Positions 21,801-34,910 of a stretch of DNA of 64,000 nt are shown in pieces. Each line of letters opens with the position of its first letter. Positions within the stretch are counted from its first letter, which is position 1. Position numbers and translations under genes: made by a program. The stretch is from contig NC_092465.1 in the NCBI RefSeq assembly GCF_047495875.1, positions 3,202,347 to 3,266,346 on the forward strand, read 5' to 3'. This DNA is from Pithys albifrons albifrons (lineage: Eukaryota > Chordata > Aves > Passeriformes > Thamnophilidae). Under the pieces are notes generated by a model, which was not told where the DNA came from, searched no databases, and worked only from the letters and a program-made list of their open reading frames with translations.

Positions 21801-24800
21801 CCGTTTCCAGGGGCTATTCCTTTGAATGGAGGGGGCCCATAAAAGCAAGGATGAAGTCACTTTTTTAAAAAAAACACAAGCTTTATGTATCCATTTCATC
21901 CAACAAGCTCTTGCCCGAGGATCTGATATTAGGATAAATACATTAGATATATTTGAAATTAGCAAAACAAACTAAAACCAATTTTTGAGCATAACAGATG
22001 TTTAAAGGTGCTTTGCATGTTCCTGCTGCGAGAGGACAATTGTTGATGTGAAGTCATTAAAACTAATGGGAGCTGCACTAATGGAGCCCAGGAATCCACC
22101 CCATTTCACACCTCTGGTATCATTCCTTAGGTGGATATCCTGAAATAGGTCACCACTGGTTTCACTGGCACATAACCAGTTGCCTGTGCAGAGGACTCTT
22201 GGTGTCTCAGTGACAGCACCTCACCCTCTCTTTTGCCACATTCTCTCACTGCTCACACTTGTGTGCATAAAACTCAATCCTTTGGCCTCTGCTTTACAGG
22301 AGGAACTAATGAGGCACCAGGATTAAAGGAGGAGTGAACCCTGTAAGCTCACAGACAGAAATACCCCTGAGATTTTAATGCTCATTAGGCTGAGGAGCCT
22401 TCAAACTCCTCAAAACAGAGAGGTAAAGCTGAGCATCTGTGCAGATCAGAAAAAGAGCTTGTGCAGGCTCTGTTAATTCTCTTTTTAAGGCTCACCTTGC
22501 AGCCAGGATTTGGGATAGGGTTAAAAAGGGACTGTGCTGAAGCACATTCCCAGGCACTCCTGCAAAGCTGGTTTTGCAGGGCACTGGCTTGGCTGGGAGC
22601 TCTGGAGAAGAGCTGGTTTACACCCAAGCCTTCAATCCTCACCAAGAAATCTTTGCCCCTGACACCTATTGCCTCCACATGGCAAGGGAGTGTGCAAAAT
22701 AAAGAAATTGTGCTCACATTACCGGGTTTTCACTGAATTACAAACTTCTGTGTGTCCCTTGATGGTCTTGGCAGGACAATAATGCAGATGTGACATCCTA
22801 AATGCCAGCCTGGGTGCACTTGCTCTTTGCTTCTTGACAAGGACTTTTGGCAACTCATAGAAAAATGCTGGTTCTGATTTATCTTTTCTAATTGTACAGA
22901 CTCAAAGGTCTGTATGAAAATGAGCAAAGAAACCCAGAGGTTCAGCTGCAACTCAGCATCACAAAGCACAAATGTTGATCAGTATTGGACAAAAGTTTGT
23001 TGCTGAAATCTATTGGTGTCTTCAGGATTCTGTGGCTGGAGAAAGCAAATGATGCTCTGTGATATTTAGAGACAATAAAAATCCACATGGTCCAAAATAA
23101 AAAAGAAAGCAGTTACCTGGTGGGGGTCAGTAGTGAAACAGCCAAATTCCTATATTCAGCTGTTAGTTGTAAAAAAACCCCAACATTATCTGACCAGCAA
23201 AATATGCTCTCATATAATCTCACTCGGGTACAATATTAACATTTCTGCTGTGCTGCAACCTCAAAACAGTGCAGCATCTCATTTCTGGAAACCTGCCTTA
23301 ATATGAGAGGATTGTGAATATTTTTTTAATCTTAAATATTTAATTTTCAGAGTAATTTAGCCAACAAAACTATTTTCTTCCAATTTCCAAATGACAGTTT
23401 TTTGTAGTGGTGATGGGTTTTTATTTATCTGGATTTTTCCACGAATGGTTTTTTCGGTGTTGGTTCATATTTGACATCCACACTTTGGTGACATTAAGGA
23501 TGTGATATTGTTTCCTATCATTGCTCAGAAGGGTCTTTTAAGAAGGAGGACTTGAAGAAACTTTGAACTTCTGAAGAAGTTTGTAGACCAACACCAGATC
23601 AGTAGAATTAGGATGCATCAAAGGACATTTAAATGCCTGAAAGGTCTGAACTTCCATTTTCTCTGTTGTCAGTGGGGCTGATTCAAATCCCTTGGTTTCT
23701 GAAACTCTTACTTCATCTTACTTTTTCTTTTTTTTTCCCCAGATAAAGCATCTGTTGTGGGGGGAAAGCAATGAAAAAAGGGATGACTTCATGAAATTTA
23801 ATAATTCTGCACAGACTTTATGTTGAATTTTGTGTGGCATCATGTCTGGTGGTTTGGGGATAGATTCACTTGGGAATCAGGAGGGATTCAGTGGGGTGGA
23901 CACTGGTACCCCATGGCCTTCCTGTGGCAGGTGATGCACAAGCACAGGGGATTTCAACAGCTCAAAGGTGGTGAAACAGGAGAAGATGAAAATTGCCAGA
24001 GGGAACGTGAAAAGTTCATAAAGTTTGGTAAACATTAAGGAGAACTAAATGTGCCAGCACCAAGCCAGAAAGAAATGTTAGGGAAAAAATACGAGGGGAA
24101 ATATCTGCAGAAGGCCTAAATTTTGGGGTTGTGCAGATGGAAGGGAACACACCAGGACATCAGACCATTGTGGGTGATCTCAAGATGTGGATTTTGGGCT
24201 GAAGGCAGAATAGAAATCCTGTTTGTTGTATTTGCAGCAGAAAATCATAAAGGAATACTACAAAACTCCTGTACTTTTCCTTTCCCCTGGCCTTGTGTTG
24301 GTGGTGATCCCTTTGCAAGTACAGTGAGAATCCTCTTCCTTGCAGACCCGTGTGACACTTGAGCAATCCATACCTTCCTTTCCCTTAATAAATACAAGTT
24401 TCTAAGAATTTCAGTATTAACTCTGTCTTTGGGACACTTTCTGAAGTATATGATTGGCACGTGGTTTTCTTTCCTTTTATAGTTGTGTTCTGTTGGTTTT
24501 AGTTCCTTTTTTTTTTGTTGTTGTTTTGTTTTCAGCAGTTTATGGGGTTTGTTATTTGGAAATCAGTTGTCAGGAATATTTTGTTTGACCATGATGTGTC
24601 GCTTGATCTCTTTTGGTTCCCAGCCCACAGCAGGGAGGGATCACTTGTGCTCACAGCAAGAGTTTTGTTCCCCTGGTTTGACAGGTTGTTCTTCCCAGTA
24701 CATACCTGGGTGTATATATTAAAATATTTCTGTTGCAAATATTAATGTATCTGAAACTTTCACCACCCTTTGCAATGTATGAGAAGGATAAAATAATAAT

Positions 24801-27624
24801 GTAGGTTGAAAGTGAATAAGTTTTCATTCTAACCTCGTCCTTAAGGCTGTAAAGAGACAGTGATCAAACTCTTTCTTGAACATATACTTGTGAAAATAAA
24901 GTAAAGAAACACAAACTACAATATCAGCTTGCTCCAAGTTTCCCGTGGACTCAAACAGTGGCAATGTATTTGTTAAAGGCTGGAAATAGTCAGTTTGAAG
25001 GCACTTACTGGTGCATTATTTTCTATTAAATGACATTTAAAAAAATAGGTTTAGAAAGTTTGAAGTTATGTAGAATATTCTGTTTTGAAATTGCCTAAAT
25101 GAAATGGAGTATTCAACCAATCTGAATCTGTTCTCATATGTTCCAGAAACTACAGCTTGGGGTAGAGCTCTTCTTTTTCAGAGCTCAAGATTTCAGGGTG
25201 AGAAAGCTTATTTTCCTCCTCTTTTTCTTTTGCTTCTATTGTTATTAGAAAGATCTAAATAGGGCAGCTTTATTCAGCTCAAGGTGACTCTCAGCTGATT
25301 AACTGTCTGTTAATCTCTGATTCTTTAAAGCAGCAAAAAACTTCATCCATCAGTGGTGATGTTTTTCTGCCTTTTGCATCAAGCTGCGCTACAATTCTGG
25401 GATCGGGGTTTGAAGAAGGAAAATGTAATGGCTCAAATGGCATTGTGGGCACTCACTGGATGCATAAGAATCACAATTTCCAGTGGGTTTCTGCCAGTCT
25501 GACAATATTGCTAAAATTCCCATCCCTTTTTATGCTGTGTGACAAAATTTGATGCGAATTAACTAAGTCCCCGTTTGATCTTATTTTTGCTGCTGTTAAC
25601 AAAGTAGTGGGTTGAGCAGAAAAACAAACAGCACAGGACTCTGTTGACACTGGAAACCCTAAGGGTGCCTTTCGAGATAGACTTAGTTGGATCAGAGTAA
25701 ATAGGTCAGCTGCTCTGCAAACTGCAACCCAGGGCCTTCCAGGACTGTAGGACCCATCAGGCAGTCGATAATTTTGGCCAGATAGTGCCTTAATATGCTC
25801 TGGTAGAGCCAAGAAGAGTCTTTTTCTCAGGGAATAACCACAATAGCAGAAATGTAATCACCCACATTTGTGCTCGGAGGGGAGTGTTCTGTCATGTACT
25901 GTGATAAATGCTGAACACGTTGGCTGTAATGCTGTCATTTATTCCTTGTAATAATCCCAAGAAGTGATGGTTATTATTAACTGAGAGCTTGGAGTATCAT
26001 AGCAGAGAATTCTTTTAATGTCGTCTAAAAAAGTGCAAAAGAGGAAAAAATAATTTAAAAAAAAGGCACGTGCCCTTCACGATTGGGATGTTAAATTTGC
26101 ACCAAAAATCTGAAATTTCAAGGATGAAAATTAATTTGCCAGTACCAATTGCACAACACAAAAGTTAAAATGGATATTTAAGCAAAAAGAAAGCAACAGG
26201 AAATGATAATATGAGGTAAGATGGGAATATATACATTTTGATCAATATACTAAGCACATGTATATCCAAAAGTAATGTTGACCTGGTAAAAACAAGGAAA
26301 AACCACCTCTGTAATATGATATTGATCCTGTAACAACATTTTTTATACTATTAGTGCTCTCATATATCTTTTTTATGAAGTTCAAGTTTATAGCCTGTGC
26401 TGTAATGGAAATTTTAGGACTTTCACCTACTTTTCTTATGCTTTATTGTGAAAAGACTGCAGTCGTTTTTCCTCTTTCATCACACACCCCTAGATAGGAA
26501 AGGGAGAGATGGGGATGCATAAGGGAGTTGTAGCATGTGAAAAATAAAGATTATATGTCATTATAAAGCCAAGCAACCAGTGTCCATCACGGTTATAATA
26601 TTCAGGAACAATGCAAGTCCTTTGGAGCTTTTGTCTGGTAGGTCAAAGAGATGTTTTGGAGGAGCTCTGGGTTTGCATTGGAGGAGGCTTGACATCCTGA
26701 TGTTGGGATACCCACAGCCCCAGAGAGGTACAAAGTGTCTCCCAACTTGCAGGCTGCAGGATTTGCTCTCTAATTTACAGTTTTGAGTCCTGTTCTAAAT
26801 GCCCACATTACCTATACGTTTTGCATTAAAAGGACATTTCTACTTTTCTTCACATCTTTCCTCTTCCTGAAGGACAGAAACCAGTGTGGGTATCTCTTCA
26901 CTAATTGGGACCAAATGAAATAATTACTTTTTCATCTATGTGGCTCTGCAGAGTAGTTTGAGTCCAAATGAAATGTAGTTTTTGTTTCTGTAGCCCCACC
27001 AGTGATGCTGTGCCTTTGTCCTTGGCCCAAGTCCTTTTTACAGTAACCCAGAGTGTCCACGTTTTCTGTTTCAGCACTAAGATCCAACCTCCACACTTAG
27101 CCTAAGGTATATTCAGCTTCTCTCCTTATAGTTGCACAGTGATTTGGGGAAAAGGTTCAGTTTTCCACAAGCTTTTCCATATAGAGCTTTCCTACCACCT
27201 CCTTACCACTTTAAATCTCTGGGGAGGTCAGGTCTCTGCCTAAAATTTATCTGACTCAGTTCCTGAAGTATTTTCTTCAGAAAGCTGCTGCCTCTTTTCC
27301 CTCTTTTTTTCCTCTACAGACTCTTGAGTTGCTGGGCATTTTTTATGTTAATCTCTAGTTTTGGAATGATAGGCCACTTGCCTGTCTAGTGATAAGTGTT
27401 GCATTTTCAAGATTATGCTGTGAATAATTATTTCTTGAGAGCTTCTTTTTTTTTTTTCCCCTTTCAAATCTCTCACACATTAGTTTCTCTCCCACTTGTT
27501 CCTCCTAACATTGTGTGTCTAACATTTGTTCAGTTCAAAGAAGGATAGTGTGTACCTTCCCTCATCCTTCAGGTGAAAATCATTTCCTTGGTGGGGCTGA
27601 GAGGTCCCATTGGTGGGATGTTAT
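18836..27624. other. 8.8 kb of unique DNA without recognised young repeats
   Basis: I see no CR1, SINE or gene in this stretch. It is AT-rich, with possible conserved non-coding blocks at about 21400-21640, 21880-22130 and 25540-25830 (see findings). There is a short ATCT microsatellite at 20930-20943. The minus frame at 20479-20841 (120 aa) is proline/serine-rich with no recognised domain. The frame at 25471-25812 likewise matches nothing known to me. Confidence 0.45.
20930..20943. repeat. Short (ATCT)n microsatellite
   Basis: Three perfect ATCT units followed by an interrupted one (atctatctatctattta). Too short to be strongly polymorphic. Confidence 0.6.
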
Positions 27625-28092
27625 TGAGGGGCTGGAGCGAGACTAGAGAAGAGCAACGAGGCTGGAGAAGGGAGTGGAGCACAAGTGCTGTGCGGAGAGG
27701 CTGAGGGAGCTGGGGGTGTTCAGCCTGGAGAAGAGGAGGCTCAGAGGTGACCTCAGCACTGTCTGGAACTGCCTGAAGGGAAGTTCTGGCCAGCTGGGGG
27801 TTGGTCTCTTCTCCCAGGCACTCAGCAATAGGACAAGGGGGCACGATGGGCTCAAGCTCTGCCTGGGAAAATTGAAGTTGGAGATGAGAAAGAAATTCTT
27901 TTCAGAGAGAGTGCTCAGGCATTGGAATGGGCTGCCCAGAGAGGGGGTGGATTCCCCATCCCTGGAGGTTTTTCAACTGAGCTTGGCCGTGGCATTGAGT
28001 GCCATGATCTGGTAAAAGGACTGGAGTTGGCCCAAGGGTTGGACTTGATGATCTTGGAGGTCTTTTCCAACCCAATCCATTCTATGATTCTA
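27625..28092 (+). mobile_element. CR1 LINE, 5'-truncated, young-looking
   Basis: The full 3' region is in order: gaagagcaacgaggctgg, aagaggaggctcagagg, gttctggccagctggggg, caggcattggaatgggctgc, ggatttccccatcc-type block, gatgatcttggaggtctt, and a clean CR1 end aatccattctatgattcta. From about 27774 it matches the copy at 50738-51061 with only about a dozen differences in 320 bases by my reading. The 113-aa frame at 27674-28015 is CR1 sequence, not a gene. Confidence 0.95.
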
Positions 28093-28140
28093 CTGGTTTA
28101 GAACTGGTGGGAGAAAGAGACAGAGGCAGGAGAAAAGCCA

Positions 28141-28258
28141 CACTGGACAGGGCTTGGAGCAACCTGGTCTAGTGGAAGGTGTTCCTGCCCATGGTGAGGA
28201 TTTGGACTAGCTGAACTTAAGATCCCTTCCAACCTAAAGCATTTTGTAATTCTATGAA
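28141..28258 (+). mobile_element. CR1 LINE 3' fragment, in tandem with the previous copy
   Basis: It reads ggacagggcttggagcaacc, tggtctagtggaaggtg, ttcctgcccatggtgagg, and the 3' end gatcccttccaacctaaagc with gtaattctatgaa. Its start is about 50 bases after the end of the preceding CR1, on the same strand but from a different CR1 type. Confidence 0.9.
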
Positions 28259-31200
28259 TAAATAAGCCAAAACCAAACTCTGTGTGCATTGCACCAGCAG
28301 TGATCATTAAAAAAAAGAGATATTGACAAATGCTTCACTACTTGTGTGAAAGAAAATACTCCTGAATTTACTAAAATGTCTGTAGCAAATGTCAGTGTCA
28401 ACCTGAAGAGGAGGTGAGGAAGAAATAACTCCAAACCCCCTCGAGTTGCCAGAGAGGCACTTCTAGACATGGAGAAAGCAGAGCCAGCAGAAGAGATAAT
28501 CAGTTAATATCTTTATCCTTATTGCTATTCAGCAGCAAAATGCTCTCTCAGTGGTGTGAATATGTTCGCTGAGGAGTTCAGGATCACACGCTGAGGCAGA
28601 GGATGTGAACAGACACCAGCAGGCCCACTCAGAAAATCTATGTTCAGGCATCAGTGAATAAGGAAGGGAAAATTTGTCCTGAAATGCCTGGAAACGGGCT
28701 GGCTGAAGCCTTCAGGAGTCAGCTGATGGAGGAAAAAGTACCCATTGCTGTAACCATCCCACCCACCTGAGATTCCTAAAGCATGTCCTGGCCACAGACA
28801 GAGGTTGAGGACACCTTTGAATAGTTGTTGATGGAGGAAAGAAGTAAAAATTTGACTTCTCAGCCAGAGGGAGCGTGAGAGGGACCTCAGCAGGAGGAAA
28901 ACAAGTGAGGCTGCAGAGGGAAATGAGGTGATATGGAACAAGAGTCATTATTTGGGAAATAATCTCCTTCACTTATGTTTTTATTATGTGGAGATTAGAG
29001 AGGACAACCCAGGAGGGAGGAGTGACCCTCCTGCCACTGCCCTCTCTCCAAGCTGGAGTCCAAGCCACGTGACTCAGGGAAACCATCCCTGCTCTTACCA
29101 TATGTGGGGAAACCTCCCAGTGTCCCACATTTTAAATCAATCTCAGGTTTAAGTGAAGGTGCAGGCTTAAAAGTTATTACAGCTCCACTGTTTCCCCTGA
29201 TAAATGACATGAATAACATTTGAGACAATGCATTGTTAAATATTTATGTCTAGTACTATAGAACCAGAAAAAGCACAAGAACCCCTAGAAGAATAAATAT
29301 ATTTACCTAAATAAATTACTAAGACAAATATACTCCTATGTGCTCTGTACCAATAAACAGTAGGTATTCACTAAATTGTGGAATATAAATGGCTCATTTC
29401 CTCTAAATGTACACTGAAAGATCTATAACATGTTACACATTTCCTGTGCTTTGCATATATATTTCAATATTCATCATGAAAAGCCTTGCTTATGTGTCAA
29501 TATACATTACTTTGCATACATTAAGGAAATATTTTTTTAATTTTGCCATTACAGATGTGCTTTGCTGGGGGGGGTTGGTGGCCAAAGCCGAGGTTTTATT
29601 TCGTGATTAACCCTTTGCTGGCTCGTCCTGCTTTATCAACGTGACATTTGCACAAAATGAATTGCTTGCTTAGACACAGCTAACTAAATAAAAGCAGGCC
29701 AGAGCTGATAGTATGAAAAATGGATTTTCATTACTGTTTCATTGATTCTTGTAAATAAGGGCCTGAGGCCTGCTCCAAAAAGGCTGCAAACAGTAATAAT
29801 TTAATCTGAGGTGACATAGACCAAAATGTATGTGGACAAAAATCATCCCTGAATATTAAACAACAGCCTCAAGACAGAGAAAAGTGTCGCGGGCGAATTT
29901 AAATGTATGCAGATCGGTGGGTAACATATTTAAAAACAGAAATTAAAGATTCCTGCCATAAATCACATTTGCTGCCATGGATATGCCTTGTTATGGTGGC
30001 GTTTAAGGGAACCTGAAAGGTTAAGGCAGTCGGTGCATTAAATCGTACAAGGATAATTAATACTTTTCTTGTGGCTATTTATAAGAAATGGAAAATACAG
30101 TTAGATCAGCTGTGGCACTGTAGTAATTTGAGGGGGTAGAAATGAAAGTATGAGTCAATAGTTTTAACTGGACAAATGTCAAAAGCTTAATGATGCAGGA
30201 TCCTAATTTGGAGGCCTTTTTAAAGTTACGGACGAAAAAATTAGAAGAAATAGTTTGTTCTCCTTTTGCACATCTCATTTGTTTGCCTTTCAGATCTTAT
30301 AACCTGATTAATAAAAATAACTCAAAATAATTTCTCCGCTTGCAGTTTAAAAGGAAAAAGAAATCAGTTGTTCTGTGGGAGCAAAACGTAAATCAGCTTT
30401 CTAGTCCAGAATCATGAACTTTGCGTTGTCTTATACACCTTCTAATTAAAAAGGCCACTATATTTTGCTATAAAATAGCCTGAAACTACGTGTAAAAACA
30501 CTATTTCCCTTGTAGTACTTTGACTTATTACAGTAGCACCTAATGCTCAGGATGGCTCGTAGCAAGACTAATGTAGAAAATAATTTTCCCCTTCAACCTG
30601 CTGAAGCATTAATCCTTTTTTTTCCTTTATTTTTTTTTTTTAACTTGGGGTTACATTCAAACAAACCCTTCCAACTACTGTAATTCCCCAGAGGAAAATA
30701 CTCCTTCATCACTCATTGAGCTCAGGTTTATGATCGGCCTGTTATTTAAAATTCTTATTTTTCTTTTCTTTCATGAATAAAAACAATAAACTTTAGTGGT
30801 ATCAAACATTATTAAAGGGTCTCAGAGCAACAAGACAGAAGGTTTATACGACCAAACTCTCTTAATATAAAGGAGTTGTATATTTTCAGATGTCACTGCC
30901 ATTCATCTCTTCTCTCTTTCTCTCTCTCTGCCCCCCTTAAGCGAGGAATAAAGATCCTATTTAAAAAAATCTCACCAACATGTAATAACTTTTCACCTGT
31001 TTCATGAAAAGTTAAACATTTGGAATACAATTTGCCTGGCTATTATTTTTATTCTGAATGGAAACAGGAGGCACTTCTTTCTTCAGAAGGGATTAAAAGA
31101 GAAAAAAAAAAAGGCAAATTATCTAAGAAAATTATTTTCAATCTAAAAATAACTTGCTGGCTGGGAGGAGAAGTATTTCTCAGACCTCATTGAATTTCTG

Positions 31201-33751
31201 ATGGGTTTGGAGAACATTTAACTTATCATTATACCGAGAAAAAATTAGATTTTTTGAAATTTTAATCCGGTTTCGAGTTGCAAATATTCATAAGAACTGC
31301 CATGGCTTCATGCAGATCTTTGGAAACAAAGATTAGTGATTTTTTTTTTTAATTCACAGCTCTTGCTAGAACACGCTGTCTTTGGCAAGTTTCTGTTTGC
31401 AACAAACAAAATGTGATACTTTATAGGTTATAATATTCATCATTACCCCGATGTGTCATTGGTATGTGGTGTCACACCCTGCTACTTTCTGGACAGTGTT
31501 TCCCATTTGATTATGACAAACCTTTCCTTAAAAACTCCACTTTTAAGAAAAAAAAAATCATCAGATATTAGCCTAATCTAAGGGAAATAAAAATTCCTCT
31601 TTCCCTTCAGAGGATTACTGTACAAATAAAAGATGGGATGGGAAGTACATTCAACATTCTGACCTTCCAAGAATTATCGGGAAAATAATCCAAGTTCAAA
31701 GGAAAAAAAAAGGTGTGAAATCAGAAAATTCAAAATCAAAAAAACCTCAGCTTTATAAGGTTTCTGTGGAACTGGAGAGATGGAAAAGTATCCCTTTGTA
31801 GTGTTCCTTGGACCATAATGTGGAATTAGGGAATGTGGTTCTGGTGATTGCAGTATTTTTTTATTTTAATATGTGATAGAAATGGTTGAGTATCAGAAGC
31901 TGAGCTGGGTATGGACTGTTCTGGTTAGAACATGAAAGAAAAGGGATAATCTAATGATCTGTTAAATAAAAACATTATATTTAGTCACACCCTGTTAATT
32001 CATGAACCATCTCTCCATAGTTCAACCTCCTGCATCACAGGCAATCAACAGTTGGTTGTGTAGGTCGGAGCCTTGAGGATATTTAATATATTTATATTTT
32101 TAAATAAAAGCAAATAGTTTCACAGCCACTCTATCAATAAGAGCAGCATAACTTTTTATCTCTGGTACAAAGCACATTTTCCATACAATAACTATAAACT
32201 GTGTGCAAAGTTCCTCTGACAGTGGTATGTTCAACAGAAGGAAAATGTCTTGAACGTTATATTTTGATCTGGATAAGCACACAAACTGGAAAGAAAATAT
32301 AAGGCTCATGTTCACAGAGCAAACAATTTTTTTCCCTTCTTTTAAAATTTTTAAACTAGTAAACAAACAGTACAAAGTCACAGGATCCAAAAAGCCTGTA
32401 AATCTCACTGTAGAATTTTAAAAAGTGGTTTGAACATAACTGTGTTTATCTTTATTTTGCCTAGACATCTGCCAGTACATTTTAGGCTGCTGCTGATCGT
32501 TAGACCTGAGCAAATAACTTGCAATTATTAATGTTTTCCTTGAATTCCTACTACATTTTCTGTGTATGAAATATGTGAAGAAGATCATGACATTTTCAAA
32601 TGTCTTTGTTATTCGAAGTTATTTAGGAGTTTTTTCCATGGCATGTTTTTCCCTGTGGGTGGTATTCACTTGTGTGCCTGCACAAGGACTGAGCAGTTCT
32701 TAGACCTCACTTAAATCTTCAAAATTTGTCTTCTGCAGAGGGTTGATTTTCATGCAGAGGGGCTTGCCTATGTGATCACAACGATATTCCTTTTGATATT
32801 CAAAGAGATAGTTACAGGAGATAAGCTGTAATGTGGCAGTGCCTGGCTGTGGAGAAGCCACATGGAAATCAGGCTATTTCTCTAAATAATGTGCAGCTCT
32901 TAGAAGTAAAACTTTACAAAAACACAGAGCAGCAAATTGCACTGTTGTTGTTAATGTGTTAACTCTGGGCAAATGCGAAGCTACAAGATTTTATATTGAA
33001 TAGCTACATGTTTTCTTTTCCCTCCAAGTCCAAACAGCAGCTTTTGCTGTGTCATGGGTGGTTGTATTAAGAAGCAAATGCTGTAATGCATATTTGTTTT
33101 TGGTTTTAATATGAATGTTCTTTTTCATCGTGGGGCTGGAAGACCTCCAGATCAATTGAGAGTCTATCAGTGCTGGACTCAGAAAACAATAAACCCAAAG
33201 GGTGTTTGGATCTGCTTTTCATGAGAATATGGGCTGTGTGAGTGGTGTGGTGGGGACCAGAGGATTGTAAGAGCCCTCTGTGCCATAACCCTTTGCAAAG
33301 GCAGAGCTGAGGAGGAGGAGACACATTGGGAGAACCTGGAAGCCCAACTTCCACATGGTAAATCCCCAAATCACACAGCAAAGGGGCTGCAGTTGCTGGA
33401 GCCAGAGGGTTCAGTCAGGGGTGAAAAGGGTAAAGGAATGCTCAGAACAAGAAAAAAAGCTCTTGCCTCAAAGGCTTGAGGTCAGGCATGACTTTGGCCA
33501 TGTTCATCTCTCTCCTCACTTGGGCTAACTCAGGCCTCGGCTCTTCCATGCCAAGTCACCAAGGTCTACACCTCTCCCTTTAATCCTTTTTGGCAGTTTT
33601 TCCCTCTTATGAGAGGCTTTCTTAATTGGTTTCTCCTTCCTCGGGCCAAGTGTTGTGAGCTTTCTCTGCTCCCCTAAGCACCAGGGATGTTGCTGCAATG
33701 TCCACTCCCATTAGATGACTCCTATGACCAGTTCCACCTCCAGCATGATTC
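28259..33751. other. Repeat-poor AT-rich DNA, candidate conserved non-coding cluster
   Basis: The part at about 29560-31650 is unique and AT-rich, yet keeps scattered CpGs (around 29885-29915, 30000-30050, 30840-30850, 31265-31275). It has homeodomain/CDX-like words such as ccataaatca at 29956. There is a pyrimidine-rich microsatellite at 30905-30928 and a G8 run at 29567-29574. No exon is recognisable. Frames at 28651-28941, 28995-29228, 32100-32408 and 33106-33381 are uncalled. Confidence 0.45.
30905..30928. repeat. (TC)n pyrimidine microsatellite
   Basis: A short imperfect TC tract (tctcttctctctttctctctc) followed by a C6 run. Confidence 0.75.
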
Positions 33752-33975
33752 ATAAAGTTTAAAGCCAAAGGGAATGATTAGCTCATCCAGTCTGACCTCC
33801 TGTATATCACAGGCCATTAAATTTCACCGAGTTACCTCTGGATTGATCCCAATAAGTTTTGTTTTTCTGAAGAGCATCTTGGAGAAATCACCCAATGGCT
33901 GATTTGAGTGATCAGGGACTGGATCACCCCTATTTGCTCCCAGTGGATTATTCCTGTGGTGAATTGCAATGGATT
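33752..33975 (-). mobile_element. Fossil amniote CR1/L3-type LINE 3' region
   Basis: It carries the old CR1/L3 landmarks gctcatccagtctgacctcc, tgtatatcacaggccatta, aatttcaccgagttacc, agcatcttggagaaatc and gtggtgaattgcaa, in the order known from reptile and other amniote CR1 copies. It differs clearly from the modern avian CR1 around it. The family assignment is from memory and boundaries are approximate. Confidence 0.65.
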
Positions 33976-34289
33976 GCAACAAAGGGGCTTAGAAAAGTAT
34001 TAAAATGGTCTTTATTAATTTCCAAAGATTAAGTAGCACCCTTTATCTCATATGTGCATAAAAATCAGTTGTAGTGCATATCCTGTTTCACAGAAACATG
34101 ATGCATTATATGTTAAATTGTAGGATTTTGGCTCAGAAATGGTGAGGTTTTAGTTAATATTCCTACAAATATATTTTTCAGGTGGAATAATATACCAAAT
34201 CCAAGCAAATATACCATTTTTATGATCATAGGATAGGTACAAGGAGTATATTGTTTCAGTTCTGTGTAAGATGTGACTCTATAAAATCA

Positions 34290-34620
34290 ACCCAAAGCTG
34301 ATCAATGACCTGTCTCCAGCAGTGGACAACAGTAGATTGTTATGGAAAAGTATAACAACAGGCCAGAAAGAGAGAGGTTCCCTGTGGCACACCCTCCCTG
34401 ACCCTGTCAGTGAATTAGAGACCTTCTGAAGCAGAGGTGACATTGTTTACTTAACTGTCCTGTTTATTGGATAGATCCTGCAGTAATCAATCCCATTTAA
34501 AACTGGTGCTTTGGCCTTCACATCTTCCCAGTGAGTTCTACAGCTCTGCTATGCACTGTGTGTCTAAATAATTTCTTTTGTTGGGTTGCAGCTCAGTACC
34601 TGCCTGTCTGAGTGTTACCA
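34290..34620 (-). mobile_element. Second fossil CR1/L3-type LINE piece
   Basis: It holds the block with gacctgtctccagcagtgg (old family: cctgtctccgacagtggcc), a degraded middle, and then gagttctacagctctgctat followed by gcactgtgtgtctaaataat and ttcttttgttgg. The old family reads gagttccacagtttaattatg, tgttgtgtgaagaagtac, ttccttttgttgg. Both blocks point to the same strand as 33752-33975, so the two may be one element disrupted by about 300 bases. Confidence 0.6.
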
Positions 34621-34910
34621 GCTTCTTGATTTATTAGACAGTATTGGATTGGGTTTTTGGTAACTCATTGCACCCTACACACTTCAGTACAACTTTGTTG
34701 TACTCTTCTCAAGTGTTTCCAGTGATGACCTATTTGACTTCTTTCTCTTTGACAACTGATAAGCCTTGATTATTCTGATTTGCCTTCTTTGTCCCATTTT
34801 TGTGTCTTTTATGCACTGCTCAAGGTGGTAGTGATCAGAAAACTGGGATTTCAGTATCCAAGATATGGGCACACAGGAGATTAATAATAATAAAAAGAAG
34901 TCATGAACTG

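Noticed and set aside
27674..28015. 113-codon open frame with a plausible-looking protein
   Set aside because: It is the 3' region of a CR1 LINE, and the same peptide recurs in the CR1 copy at 50710-50982. CR1 3' sequence gives such frames in many copies.
33127..33162. A further CR1 stub (ggggctggaagacctccag)
   Set aside because: Only about 20 bases resemble the CR1 3' end and the rest does not follow. Chance similarity is likely.
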